NCBI GenBank assembly: GCA_964509425.1 | Contig: CAZDWZ010000007.1 | Coordinates: forward strand, 1 to 64,000 | Length of the DNA stretch: 64,000 nt | Origin: CAZDWZ01 sp964509425 | GTDB lineage: Bacteria > Bdellovibrionota_C > UBA2361 > SZUA-149 > CAZDWZ01 | Reading direction: 5' to 3' | Shown here: positions 36,904-45,937 of the stretch, in pieces | Position numbering within the stretch: position 1 is the stretch's first letter | Layout: every line of letters starts with the position of its first letter | Program-made: the position numbers and the translations under genes | The notes under the pieces: model-generated | The model's input: the letters and a program-made list of their open reading frames with translations, nothing else | Told to the model about the DNA's origin: nothing | Database searches by the model: none

Positions 36904-38609
36904 TTGCCGACGAGGTTCTCGAACTCTCCGATGGTTTTGCCGCGTCGTGGAACGAGATTCTCGCTCCTTATCCTAAATATCAGCTCGATTACACCTGGCC
37001 GTCTATTGGAACGGTCCAGATGATCGTTCATCCCATTCAGCACAAAGGATTTCTCGACCCCGTCGACCTCCAAGTTATTCAGGGAGCGACCGCCTACCTC
37101 ATCACTTTCCTCTACGGAATGTTTTCGGTCTACGCGGATTCTCCGAAGGTGAAAGTGGAATTCATCCCCGATGAGATCTCTGAATATCTGCTGACAATTG
37201 AGGGCGGAAAATATCTCAAGCAGGGCGAGAAAGTGACTTTGCGATTCGTGAGCACCATTCTGAACAAGGTGCTTCGTCCGGAGGAGCCGTTTCCCTACTT
37301 CGAAAAGACTTCGATTCGGCTCGAACCAGGTCTCGGGAGTATCCCGTTTTTTATGCTGGGCCTGTTGACAGGTCTCTCACCCTACTACGAAGGGCCTTGG
37401 AAAGGGCTCGATGACCGTGACTTGGCGGACTACGTGCAGTTTGCCGAAAGAGTTCTCGCTGAGTCTTGCGTTCTCTACTACAAGCGTGTTTTTCCCGGCG
37501 AACCGCTCGGACAGGAGCGGAGTTTCTATGAACGCCGCCAGCTCATCGTACCACCTTTCGGGCACAAACAAGAAGATCTTCTCACTCGCCCGGTGTTTTG
37601 GCTGCTTGCAAAGGACATGCAGCAGAATCCCGGATTGAAAAAATGTCTGCACAATCTCGCAACTTCTCCGTTGCAGACTCTCTCTTTGCCGGCGATCGTC
37701 GCGCTCTATGCCGTCGTCGATGAATCTGATCTCCCTTGGTTCAAGCCCTTGGGGCAGGATACCGCCGCGATTCTTCACCGGATTCGCGGTGCAATAACTT
37801 TCGCTCGAACCTGCGTTCGAATTCCAGAGTTCCCCGAGGTGGCAGCGATTCTCGCTCAAAAGGATTTGGCCGCACTTCTGCTCACGCTCGATTCTGAGAC
37901 CGATATCATCCCGTGGCTTTGTATTCGGCCGGCCGAAATCGTGAAACACGCGCCGCCCGAATTTTACTTCCACCTCTCGGCGGGAAACTGGCCGCTCGTA
38001 GCCGAACAGTGTCTGAAGATTGCCGAGACCGAGTCTGATTTTCTCATCCAAGGTGGTCTGTTCTACCTGATGGCGGGTCTTACCGAAGAGGCCGGAAAGG
38101 CGTTTGCACTCTCGGAAGACAAGCCGCTCTCCGGTCACATCATTCCCTTTCAACGGCTCCTCCGTTCGTGTTTGGCCGCCGCCGACTTTGAATTCGGACT
38201 CTCCACAAAAATCATTGCTCTCTCGTTTGAAAGTGATGACGAAATGGAGCCCCGGGCCCGGCTGCTTTTGGCTCGTCACTATCTCGGAGTTCTCGCTTTT
38301 CAAGAGCGCTCTCAGGAGGCCAATGCCTGGCTTTCCGACAATTTCACCATTGAAGAGTTGGATTTTCCGACCGTGATCGATGCCGTTCAGCTCTCGGTTC
38401 AGGCCGGCGATTTAGGCCGTGCCGATGCGCTCGCGGATCGCGCAGTCCTTCTTGCGCCGAACAGCCACCACGCGTTTCGAGTGCTCGTGGAACGGTTGTT
38501 GAGGAACTACAAAACCTCAACAAAGCGCTTTTCGCCCGCCTCAAGCGAGAATGCGGAAACGACAAACTCCACGAATGCTTCGAGATCGGGTTCCGACGCT
38601 GAGAATTAG
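36900..38609 (+). CDS. Unknown protein coupled to the deacetylase-fold protein (569 aa)
   Basis: No family recognised. The N-terminal part (about 1-200) has mixed strands and short hydrophobic segments (YLITFLYGMFSVYADSPKVKVEFIPD). The rest is helical (LPAIVALYAVVDESDLPWFKPLGQD), and the C-terminal part (about 380-540) resembles TPR or similar helical repeats (NWPLVAEQCLKIAETE, GGLFYLMAGLTEEAGKAF, AGDLGRADALADRAVLLAPNS). The tail is Ser/Thr/Asn-rich. ATG at 36900 overlaps the previous stop, so the two are made together and probably act together. Its 3' end meets the 3' end of the TraG-like array with a gap of 3 bases. Confidence 0.65.
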   Translation: MIADEVLELSDGFAASWNEILAPYPKYQLDYTWPSIGTVQMIVHPIQHKGFLDPVDLQVIQGATAYLITFLYGMFSVYADSPKVKVEFIPDEISEYLLTIEGGKYLKQGEKVTLRFVSTILNKVLRPEEPFPYFEKTSIRLEPGLGSIPFFMLGLLTGLSPYYEGPWKGLDDRDLADYVQFAERVLAESCVLYYKRVFPGEPLGQERSFYERRQLIVPPFGHKQEDLLTRPVFWLLAKDMQQNPGLKKCLHNLATSPLQTLSLPAIVALYAVVDESDLPWFKPLGQDTAAILHRIRGAITFARTCVRIPEFPEVAAILAQKDLAALLLTLDSETDIIPWLCIRPAEIVKHAPPEFYFHLSAGNWPLVAEQCLKIAETESDFLIQGGLFYLMAGLTEEAGKAFALSEDKPLSGHIIPFQRLLRSCLAAADFEFGLSTKIIALSFESDDEMEPRARLLLARHYLGVLAFQERSQEANAWLSDNFTIEELDFPTVIDAVQLSVQAGDLGRADALADRAVLLAPNSHHAFRVLVERLLRNYKTSTKRFSPASSENAETTNSTNASRSGSDAEN

Positions 38610-38612
38610 AGT

Positions 38613-41393
38613 CTATCGCTCCGGAGGTGGAGTTGTAGGCGGTGCTGCGCCATAGAGCATTCGGAATAACCCCCGCATCGTCGGCGCCGGGACCATCGGA
38701 TCGGGCTCGTTGGGATTGTTCGGGCGAAATTTCCACCACTCCACGAAATCACGGTTCTCCGGAGTCTCCCTTGCAAAAAATCGCTGGATGACCGGATCGT
38801 TGAGCGACATATAGAGATTGTCTCGCTGCTCGGCGGTGAGACCTTCCCGACCGCCGATGTAATCTCTCACCGCAGCGTAAATGGCCGGCCACTGCGGAGC
38901 AGTCGAAACGTTCACTCCCTGGTCGAGAATGTCCAAGACGGAATTCAGCGCCGCAATTTCTGTGTGCACCGAGCGGCGGCGGAGGAATTGGAGATATCTG
39001 TCGTCTTCCACGGCGCCGGAGTTTTCCGTCCATGGAACTTCGAGCATCCCCCACACTCTCGCCATCCCCGCGAGATCCTGCCCTTCCGCCGAGTAGTTCT
39101 GATTAAACATCAGCCAGCTGTAGAGAACTTGCGAATCGATGTCGAGCTCACCGACCGCTTGTTGAAAGCCGGTGAGCGCGAATCCCTTACCTGCTCCCAA
39201 CCCCTGAAACGCGTGTTGGACGTTTGCCATGAGAAAGGCCCGGCCGGGAGCTCGCGGACCAATACCTGCTGCCCAATCCATACTTCCGAATTTGGACGCT
39301 TGATCCATCGCTTCGTAGAGCCGTCGATCCCGCTGCATTTCGTTCGCGATCTGGTCGAAAGCGCGCAGCTGACGGTCGAAGACTGCCGGATTGTTGTAGA
39401 TTCTCGTGTTTGTGTGCCCGACCGGATACGAATGCGATCTCGCCGTATTTGTCGCAGAGACCGGTCTAGGTGGTGGAAGCGCTTGCCCGTCAGCGCCTCG
39501 ACCAACGGCTCCCGTACGGAGCTGCTGCCGCAAGGCTCCGCGATGCTCCGGTCGTGCCGCCTCGATTCGTTCGGCCATGTCTCCGCCGAATTCCATGAAA
39601 TCAGCGCGATAGTCTCGATTCCGTCCGGCCTCAGGTCCACGTCCCGCTGAATCGAAACGGGCGCGCTGGCTCGGATCGGAGATGCTTCGGTTCCACATGA
39701 GGTCGTTCATGGCGTCGGCTCTTGCGCGTTTGATGTCGTTCAAACGGAAGCGAAGCTCACTCACGGTCGTCTGCTGCTGGGCTGTCTGCGCAGCACCGGC
39801 GAGCGTTTGCGCGACCATACCCATTCCGGCGGCGACAAGACCAGCTCCGCCGGTGAGACTTCCAAGAATCATTTGGGAAGAGATCACGGGAATGGAAAGA
39901 ATGCAGGTGGCAAGAATATTATAATAGGTTGAAAGCTGAAAAGTCGGATCCATATTCTTCAATGAGAACATCGCGAGGCCAAATGCGTCCGGGAGCGCCT
40001 CATTCTGGTGCGCTGCGGGCCGTGCTTCCCGGTGAAATGAGAAAAGTGTGAAGAGCAGTTGATCGAGAAGTGCCACGACCGCAAGTCCGATGTCCCAGCT
40101 CTTTACCCAAAGCCAAAGCACGAACCAGAGAATGAATCCCGCATGTTTTCCAGGGATGACAAGCATGAGCGCAAAAAACGGAAACGACATCGCGAGAAAA
40201 TACAACAACAGTCCTTGATAATACGGCAGATTCTCGGCAGCGCTCATCATTCGAGTCTTCTCAGACCATTCCATCGCCGAGACTCGCGCCTGCTCTACTC
40301 TGTGCAGATCGTTATCGTCGACGACCTCGACCGAAGCATTCACACCAAGATCGCTCCGGTTGTGCAGCATTTGTCCGGAGAAGCCCTCGGTAAGAATCTC
40401 GTTTCTCAGAACATATCGGGAGACGACTCTCGAAAGCCGGTTGAAGCGAGAGGCCGCGTCACCCGTTCCTCCGAAGAGTGCGCGATCGAGATCTCTCATG
40501 AGTTCCGCATCAGGGACCTCCGCGGCGCCGGCTTGCCGCCGAATTTCCGCGATCCTTCGAGTACCGATTTGTAGCAAACCGGTTCGCGTGAGATTCCAGA
40601 TCTCATCGCAGGAGTAGCCCGTGGTGCCGGTCCGGTTTATCCGGCGAGCCATTTCATCGTAATCTTCTCCAAGGTTCTGTCCTTGCAAAGAGGCGATGAA
40701 TGCCGTGGCGTGATGGTTCAACTGGACGCCTTTGTATTCGCGAAACTCCACGTAGCCCGGGCCTAAGAGGCGTCTGGCTTCGGCGGTCTCGGTCGGCGTG
40801 AATTCAGGATTCTCGACGAGGGCGGCGGCGTTGATGAGATCCCGGCAACCGTGAAAAAACGCCTGATGAAGAAACGCGAAAAACGCCGTGTTGTCGGCCC
40901 GCGCGGTGTAGACTTGACTGAGCATGTCGCCGCGGAAAATCAGGGTTCGATCGGCCTTCGTCCCGACCTTGTTGATTCGGCGGATAATTTCTTGCACTGA
41001 TTCCGAAACGAGATGCACATACCGTGCAAAGAGCTTGGAGACCTGAATCTCCGCCCCTCCTTGGCCCGTCAGCCGGCGAAGCTCTTGAGTGACCTTTCCC
41101 TGATTCCTCACTTGCTGGCCGAAACGCCATTGCGCTTCCGGTATTCCGGATCTCGGCAGAATAACTGCGAAGAACATCGGAGGTCCGATGATCAGCCACG
41201 GAGCAAGCTTGAAGCTTCCCTTCACGGCAAAGGCAGTCAGCGCGACAACAACCCCGATGAGGAAGATAAAGCCCCCGAGCGAACCGGTAAACGCTTCCGT
41301 AAGGTCATCGAGCAGACGCGCCTGGAAGATGTATCCGGCGGACTCAAGGACCGCGGACATCATTGTTCCTGACTTTCCGACCAGCTCTGCCAT
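38613..41393 (-). CDS. TraG/VirB6-like polytopic membrane protein, array copy 5 (926 aa)
   Basis: Last of five homologous genes in an operon. N-terminal motif VLESAGYIFQARLLDDL, then a first pair of membrane helices (FIFLIGVVVALTAFAV, APWLIIGPPMFFAVIL), and a soluble part with Cys (FFHGCRDLI) and C-x3-W (CDEIW, about 260). The membrane core begins at about 388 (PYYQGLLLYFLAMSFPFF, VIPGKHAGFILWFVLWLWVK) with SWDIGLAVV and a helix TYYNILATCILSIPVIS. The C-terminal half is soluble and helical, rich in Arg, Gln and Ala. I infer a channel-type membrane subunit, by likeness to TraG_N/VirB6 proteins. It is separated by 14 bases from copy 4. Confidence 0.7.
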   Translation of the reverse strand: MAELVGKSGTMMSAVLESAGYIFQARLLDDLTEAFTGSLGGFIFLIGVVVALTAFAVKGSFKLAPWLIIGPPMFFAVILPRSGIPEAQWRFGQQVRNQGKVTQELRRLTGQGGAEIQVSKLFARYVHLVSESVQEIIRRINKVGTKADRTLIFRGDMLSQVYTARADNTAFFAFLHQAFFHGCRDLINAAALVENPEFTPTETAEARRLLGPGYVEFREYKGVQLNHHATAFIASLQGQNLGEDYDEMARRINRTGTTGYSCDEIWNLTRTGLLQIGTRRIAEIRRQAGAAEVPDAELMRDLDRALFGGTGDAASRFNRLSRVVSRYVLRNEILTEGFSGQMLHNRSDLGVNASVEVVDDNDLHRVEQARVSAMEWSEKTRMMSAAENLPYYQGLLLYFLAMSFPFFALMLVIPGKHAGFILWFVLWLWVKSWDIGLAVVALLDQLLFTLFSFHREARPAAHQNEALPDAFGLAMFSLKNMDPTFQLSTYYNILATCILSIPVISSQMILGSLTGGAGLVAAGMGMVAQTLAGAAQTAQQQTTVSELRFRLNDIKRARADAMNDLMWNRSISDPSQRARFDSAGRGPEAGRNRDYRADFMEFGGDMAERIEAARPEHRGALRQQLRTGAVGRGADGQALPPPRPVSATNTARSHSYPVGHTNTRIYNNPAVFDRQLRAFDQIANEMQRDRRLYEAMDQASKFGSMDWAAGIGPRAPGRAFLMANVQHAFQGLGAGKGFALTGFQQAVGELDIDSQVLYSWLMFNQNYSAEGQDLAGMARVWGMLEVPWTENSGAVEDDRYLQFLRRRSVHTEIAALNSVLDILDQGVNVSTAPQWPAIYAAVRDYIGGREGLTAEQRDNLYMSLNDPVIQRFFARETPENRDFVEWWKFRPNNPNEPDPMVPAPTMRGLFRMLYGAAPPTTPPPER

Positions 41394-41407
41394 ACGATCG
41401 ATTTACC

Positions 41408-43624
41408 TTAGTTCAAACCTCTATGCAGGAACTGGAGCATCATGACAGTTCCGCGTGTTCTCTGATCCTGAAATGCGTCATTCAACATCCCGCGCCAAGC
41501 ATGCCCCATGTGATCGGCCTGCATGTACCGGAGCATCGCGTCGCCCGGGAAGTTTCTCCGGAAATCGTGGGAGTTCCAACCCAGCATGATCGCAGTCTGA
41601 GCACGTTGAGTGACGTACTCCGAGGTCGATGCTCGATACGCCACCAATTGCATACTCAACTCAAACCGCGTCATTGCTTGAGTCCGGTGCATCGTGGATT
41701 CGAAAGAAATAATTCTCGAGACGAACTCCGGTCCGAGCTGCTGAAACGCTTGGAAGGCCGCGGCCCGAGCGCGAGGATCCATTGGATTTGCCTGGAAGTT
41801 AGCGAACGCAGCACGCTGCATACCGTTTAGGGCCGTAAGACTGGCGGCCTTGTACAACGACTGGAGCAGCTGAGGATCGTTTGCAATCGCGCTCCAGGCG
41901 GCATTCGTGACTTCGTTCCGGATGTATTGCTGTGCAAGCTGGTATTGATCGTTTGCCATAAGCGCCCGTTGACGACCGCCGATCGCGCGACCGAAATCGG
42001 TCGGAAAATCCTTCATTGCCTGTGTCACGGCGGAGATGAGCTCGCCTCCTCCTTTCTTTACCAGGAAGCCGGTAAAAACAGGAACTGAGAAGATGCACGC
42101 GGCGAGCAAGGTATAATACGTGAATGCCGAATACGCCGGATCGGTTTGGAAGATGAGGTGCATCGCCCGTCCGGGATTGTTCATGTCGTCGGAGGCCATT
42201 GGCTTTCCATGAGGAAGAAGCGCGTAGAGCATATTGTCGATCATCATGACGACGGCGAAGCCAAAGTCCCAGAGCCGCACCCAGAGCCAAAGGCTCATCC
42301 AAACAAGAATCGCGCTTTCCCGGCCGGGAACGACGGTCATCAGACAAAAGAACGGATACGTCCACGCCAAAAAGAACAGGAGCGTACCTTGGAAATACGG
42401 AACGTTGATCGCCGCGGCGATAATTTCCCCCCGTGCGGTGTACTCTTCCCCTTCGTTGATGACTCGCATGGACTGGGCAGTCTCCATACTGTAGCGCGCT
42501 CCACCGAATACTCGCTGGTGCAGCCAGTCAGGATGGTTTCCGAGATTGATTCGCATGAGCGGAGCGCTATCTCGGTTGAATTCATTCCAGAGAATTCGCG
42601 CCGTGACTTCGTTCAGCATGAACTCCAATCCGGCTGTTTGGTCGTTGGCCCCGGCTCCGCCGCGGATCACTCTGCCGTTGTCGATCTGCTGAGTGTATTT
42701 CATTTGAAGCCGCGCGATACAGTCTCTCGTCGTGTATGTGTTTGCCGCCGAATCTCCGGGCGGTAATCCCATTGAGCAAATCTGAGCGATTCGCGACGGA
42801 GTTTGAACCCGTTTGATGGCGCAGATGCCGACTCTCCACATCTCATCGCAGGTGTAGGCAGTGCGACCTGCGGCTGACGGACTCAGCGCGTTACATTCAC
42901 CATCTGTGCTGCCGGCCATTACCCGGTTCCACCATGGGACGAACCATCGCTGCTCCGCTATTTGAAAGGCTGTTGCCGCTCTTCCGCCATGCTCTCGCAG
43001 AACTTCTTCGGCTCCCATCTTCCGCGATTGAACGATGAGCGGATCGTTCACGAACCGAAGAAGATAGAAATAGTCCATGCAGGGTCGGGTGATCGCCATG
43101 TGTACGAAAAACTGGAGGTCACGATCGGCATTTGGCGAGTTAAAGGTGTTGAAGTACCGCCCCGCTTTCGAAATGAAGTCGAGATCAGATTTGTTGTTCG
43201 TCAGATCGAGAGTCTTGATGAGCTCCTGCACGACGTCGGTCGTGAGCTTGTTCCACAGCGCGAAGAACGTCGCGACCGTCGCAGGCCCTCCCATTTCGCG
43301 ATACACTCTCTGAACCGGTTGATCGCCGTGAATACGCTCGCCAAACTGCCATCTCGCGGGCTGAATCTGTTGCGTATTGCCCACCAGGAAGAAGAACACC
43401 GGCGGACCAATAAGGAACCAGAGTCCGTATCGATAGCTTCCGCCCGACGCAAGGATGGTGAGCGCCGCAATGAGCGCGATGAGATACAGCAACCCGCCGA
43501 GATGCTCTCCGAACTGTCCGTTGAAGTACGGCAGAAGATCCTGCTGGGCACGATACCCCGCGGTCTCTAATGCAGCGGCGACTTTGTATGCCGCTGCGCC
43601 GGCTCGGTCTGCAAAATTTGCCAT
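41408..43624 (-). CDS. TraG/VirB6-like polytopic membrane protein, array copy 4 (738 aa)
   Basis: Homologue of its neighbours. ALETAGYRAQQDLLPYF at the start, two membrane helices (LLYLIALIAALTILASGG, YGLWFLIGPPVFFFLVG), the Cys RPCMDYF, C-x3-W (CDEMW, about 257) and the block PYFQGTLLFFLAWTYPFF (about 408) with VVPGRE and LWDFGFAVVM. A fifth helix (TYYTLLAACIFSVPVF) follows. The C-terminal part is helical and hydrophilic. The start ATG at 43624 shares one base with the previous stop (TAATG), so translation is coupled; longer frames extend into copy 3 and are not credible. It is the shortest array member. Confidence 0.7.
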   Translation of the reverse strand: MANFADRAGAAAYKVAAALETAGYRAQQDLLPYFNGQFGEHLGGLLYLIALIAALTILASGGSYRYGLWFLIGPPVFFFLVGNTQQIQPARWQFGERIHGDQPVQRVYREMGGPATVATFFALWNKLTTDVVQELIKTLDLTNNKSDLDFISKAGRYFNTFNSPNADRDLQFFVHMAITRPCMDYFYLLRFVNDPLIVQSRKMGAEEVLREHGGRAATAFQIAEQRWFVPWWNRVMAGSTDGECNALSPSAAGRTAYTCDEMWRVGICAIKRVQTPSRIAQICSMGLPPGDSAANTYTTRDCIARLQMKYTQQIDNGRVIRGGAGANDQTAGLEFMLNEVTARILWNEFNRDSAPLMRINLGNHPDWLHQRVFGGARYSMETAQSMRVINEGEEYTARGEIIAAAINVPYFQGTLLFFLAWTYPFFCLMTVVPGRESAILVWMSLWLWVRLWDFGFAVVMMIDNMLYALLPHGKPMASDDMNNPGRAMHLIFQTDPAYSAFTYYTLLAACIFSVPVFTGFLVKKGGGELISAVTQAMKDFPTDFGRAIGGRQRALMANDQYQLAQQYIRNEVTNAAWSAIANDPQLLQSLYKAASLTALNGMQRAAFANFQANPMDPRARAAAFQAFQQLGPEFVSRIISFESTMHRTQAMTRFELSMQLVAYRASTSEYVTQRAQTAIMLGWNSHDFRRNFPGDAMLRYMQADHMGHAWRGMLNDAFQDQRTRGTVMMLQFLHRGLN

Positions 43625-45882
43625 TAATTGTCCCCCGCGGGCGGTGCTGCTGGAGACGCAATCCCTTGAAGCGGATCCGCGATCGGGACGGTCGGCTCTC
43701 CGCCGACCGAGGTCGTTCCTCCTCCGACGTTCACTCCGTGGTGCGTCTGGTGGAGGAGATGGGCGGTGTAGGCGTTTAGGTATGTCTCGCCGGAGCCGTA
43801 ACTGAATGTACTGAGACGGCCGGCCGCGACACCAAGCCATTGGTGAAGCCGCTGACCTTCCGCGCTGAACTGGAAATTTTGCAACCCGACCTGATAGCCG
43901 ATTGCCATTGCGCGTTGGAGCGACATGTCACCAAACTGCCGCGAGTGCGGGTCGCCCGGGATCCCTTCTTGTGAGCGCGGAAGCCCTCTGAAGGTTGTAC
44001 CTGCCCGCGGAATTCCGGTGCCGCCGTGCCCGACCACTGCTTCTCCCGGTCCTCGCGCACGAGCTGCCATGTCGGCAATATCAGGAGGTAAGGTACCGTG
44101 CCGGAGATAGTAATCTCTTGTTCGTTCCGCGGCCGCCATAGCGGCGCGGACCTGCTCTTCGTTCCGGACACGCTCCGCCGGTGTAGTGATGAGCGCACGC
44201 CGCGCGCCCGCTGTCCGCAGTCTCTGGAATTTGGCTGCGTTCTGGTCGACGGACATTTTCAAGAAATCCATCATATTCACCGCTCCGAGGCAAAAGTGCG
44301 CCGTCAGGAACGGGACTGAAGCAGTCAGAAACGCCATCAACTGGAGATAGGTATTATGCGTGACGATCGGATCGTTATAGGTGATGAGATTGTAGATCGT
44401 TCCCGGCTCGTTCCAGTCAATCCGTTCGCGGAACGCGTTTGTTCCGTGTCCCATGAATTGCCATAGAAGCTTTCGCGCAATGTCGACCACCGCATATCCG
44501 ACATCCCAACTCTTCACCCAGGCCCACAGCGAGAACCAAAGCAGAAAGGCTTGAGCTCTTCCGGGCATGACGAGGAAAAGCGTGAAAAATGGGTACGCGA
44601 GCGAGAGAATGTAGAGCAACAGACCCTGCGCATAGGGGATAGCGCCCGCGATGTACACGATCTTCATGTACGCGCCGTAGCTTTCTGCCTCCCCGATGCG
44701 TTGCAAGATGTTGGACGCTCGATCAGGTTGAAACGGCGCGCGGCTGTAGACCTCCGAGGTCAAACGATCGAGAGGGTTGTTCGCAACCGTATGTCGGATC
44801 ATATACGCGGCGAGAATATCTTCCGGGCGATTTCTCCCGACCTGGTGAGGCCCCCCCGCGAGAGTCGTCAACAGGTCACGACGGATCTGATCCCAGGGAA
44901 GAGACCGATCCACCGGAGCTTCGTGCCCGAACAGCTCCTGAAGCCTGCCGTCTCGCAGTATCTCAGTGGCAATCTCACGTGCTACCTGTGCCGTCGAATT
45001 CCAGACCTGCTCGCAGGTGACTGCTCGCCTCCGGTATTGGTTTTGTACTCTCGGAGACGCTTGAAGCAACGTCCACGATTGCGGATCGAGATCGAAAGTC
45101 TTTTTACGGAGGGCGTCGTACTCGGCTTTGATTATGTAGCCACGATAGGTGTAAATCGTAAAGAAGTTGAAAATGCGAATGATCTTCTCGTTCTGAAGCT
45201 CAATCGAAAGGGCGTTTACATGCGCGCAATGTCCGTAATTGCCGAGTGCGAGGAGTTTGACGAATGCGCCCTCCGCGGGCAGACCGTGAATGACCCAACT
45301 AAACACTCTCTCGCGTGCGCGAAGCAGTTGATCCTCCTGATTTCTGGTGTCGAGAATTCTTCCGACGATGCCCTGCACCACACTCGTCACAAGAGCGTCG
45401 TAGCCGAGGTAGACATATGAGACCCGTGCGGCGCCGTCGTATTGCGCGCTGTGCGCGTATTCTTTGAGAAAGCGGATCTGATCGGGGATGGACCCGGGAA
45501 CACGCCGATCTCCGATTCTGAGCTCCGTGCCCATGACGTCGGTTCGAACCGTGATCGCGTAGTAGAAGAGCGCCGGGCCGATCAAAAAATAGAGCGCGTT
45601 TCGATATTGTCCGTAGATAGCGGCAGAGAGAATTGCCGCGCACACGGCCGCGAGGTAGCAGAGTCCGGCTATCTGCGTGAGCGGCTGCTCAAAGGTATTC
45701 AGTACATTCGCCTGGCCGTAGGCGCCAGCCGTCTGCATCGCCGCCGCCATCAAATTGGAGACGCCGCCGATGAGTCCGGCTCCGCCCATATCACCCATAG
45801 GACCCGCAGGCCCATTCGGTGTTAAGGCGTCAAAGACAAGTGGAAATGACACTCGTCCGAATAGCGTAGTCAGCCAATCCAT
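43624..45882 (-). CDS. TraG/VirB6-like polytopic membrane protein, array copy 3 (752 aa)
   Basis: Array homologue with N-terminal AAMQTAGAYGQANVLNTFEQ, helices LCYLAAVCAAILSAAIYG and ALYFLIGPALFYYAI, Cys at GHCAHV, C-x3-W (CEQVW, about 288) and the core PYAQGLLLYILSLAYPFF (about 414), VMPGRAQAFLLWFSLWAWVK, SWDVGYAVVD. A helix TYLQLMAFLTASVPFL follows. An extended Gly/Pro-rich N-terminus (GPAGPMGDMGGAGLIGG) sets it apart from the others. Start ATG at 45882; 55 bases after copy 2. The stop TAA overlaps the start of copy 4. Confidence 0.7.
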   Translation of the reverse strand: MDWLTTLFGRVSFPLVFDALTPNGPAGPMGDMGGAGLIGGVSNLMAAAMQTAGAYGQANVLNTFEQPLTQIAGLCYLAAVCAAILSAAIYGQYRNALYFLIGPALFYYAITVRTDVMGTELRIGDRRVPGSIPDQIRFLKEYAHSAQYDGAARVSYVYLGYDALVTSVVQGIVGRILDTRNQEDQLLRARERVFSWVIHGLPAEGAFVKLLALGNYGHCAHVNALSIELQNEKIIRIFNFFTIYTYRGYIIKAEYDALRKKTFDLDPQSWTLLQASPRVQNQYRRRAVTCEQVWNSTAQVAREIATEILRDGRLQELFGHEAPVDRSLPWDQIRRDLLTTLAGGPHQVGRNRPEDILAAYMIRHTVANNPLDRLTSEVYSRAPFQPDRASNILQRIGEAESYGAYMKIVYIAGAIPYAQGLLLYILSLAYPFFTLFLVMPGRAQAFLLWFSLWAWVKSWDVGYAVVDIARKLLWQFMGHGTNAFRERIDWNEPGTIYNLITYNDPIVTHNTYLQLMAFLTASVPFLTAHFCLGAVNMMDFLKMSVDQNAAKFQRLRTAGARRALITTPAERVRNEEQVRAAMAAAERTRDYYLRHGTLPPDIADMAARARGPGEAVVGHGGTGIPRAGTTFRGLPRSQEGIPGDPHSRQFGDMSLQRAMAIGYQVGLQNFQFSAEGQRLHQWLGVAAGRLSTFSYGSGETYLNAYTAHLLHQTHHGVNVGGGTTSVGGEPTVPIADPLQGIASPAAPPAGDN

Positions 45883-45937
45883 AACCTTTTAAGAATATTC
45901 TCCCCGTTCTCATATCCAGAGAATTCGGGCACTTGCT

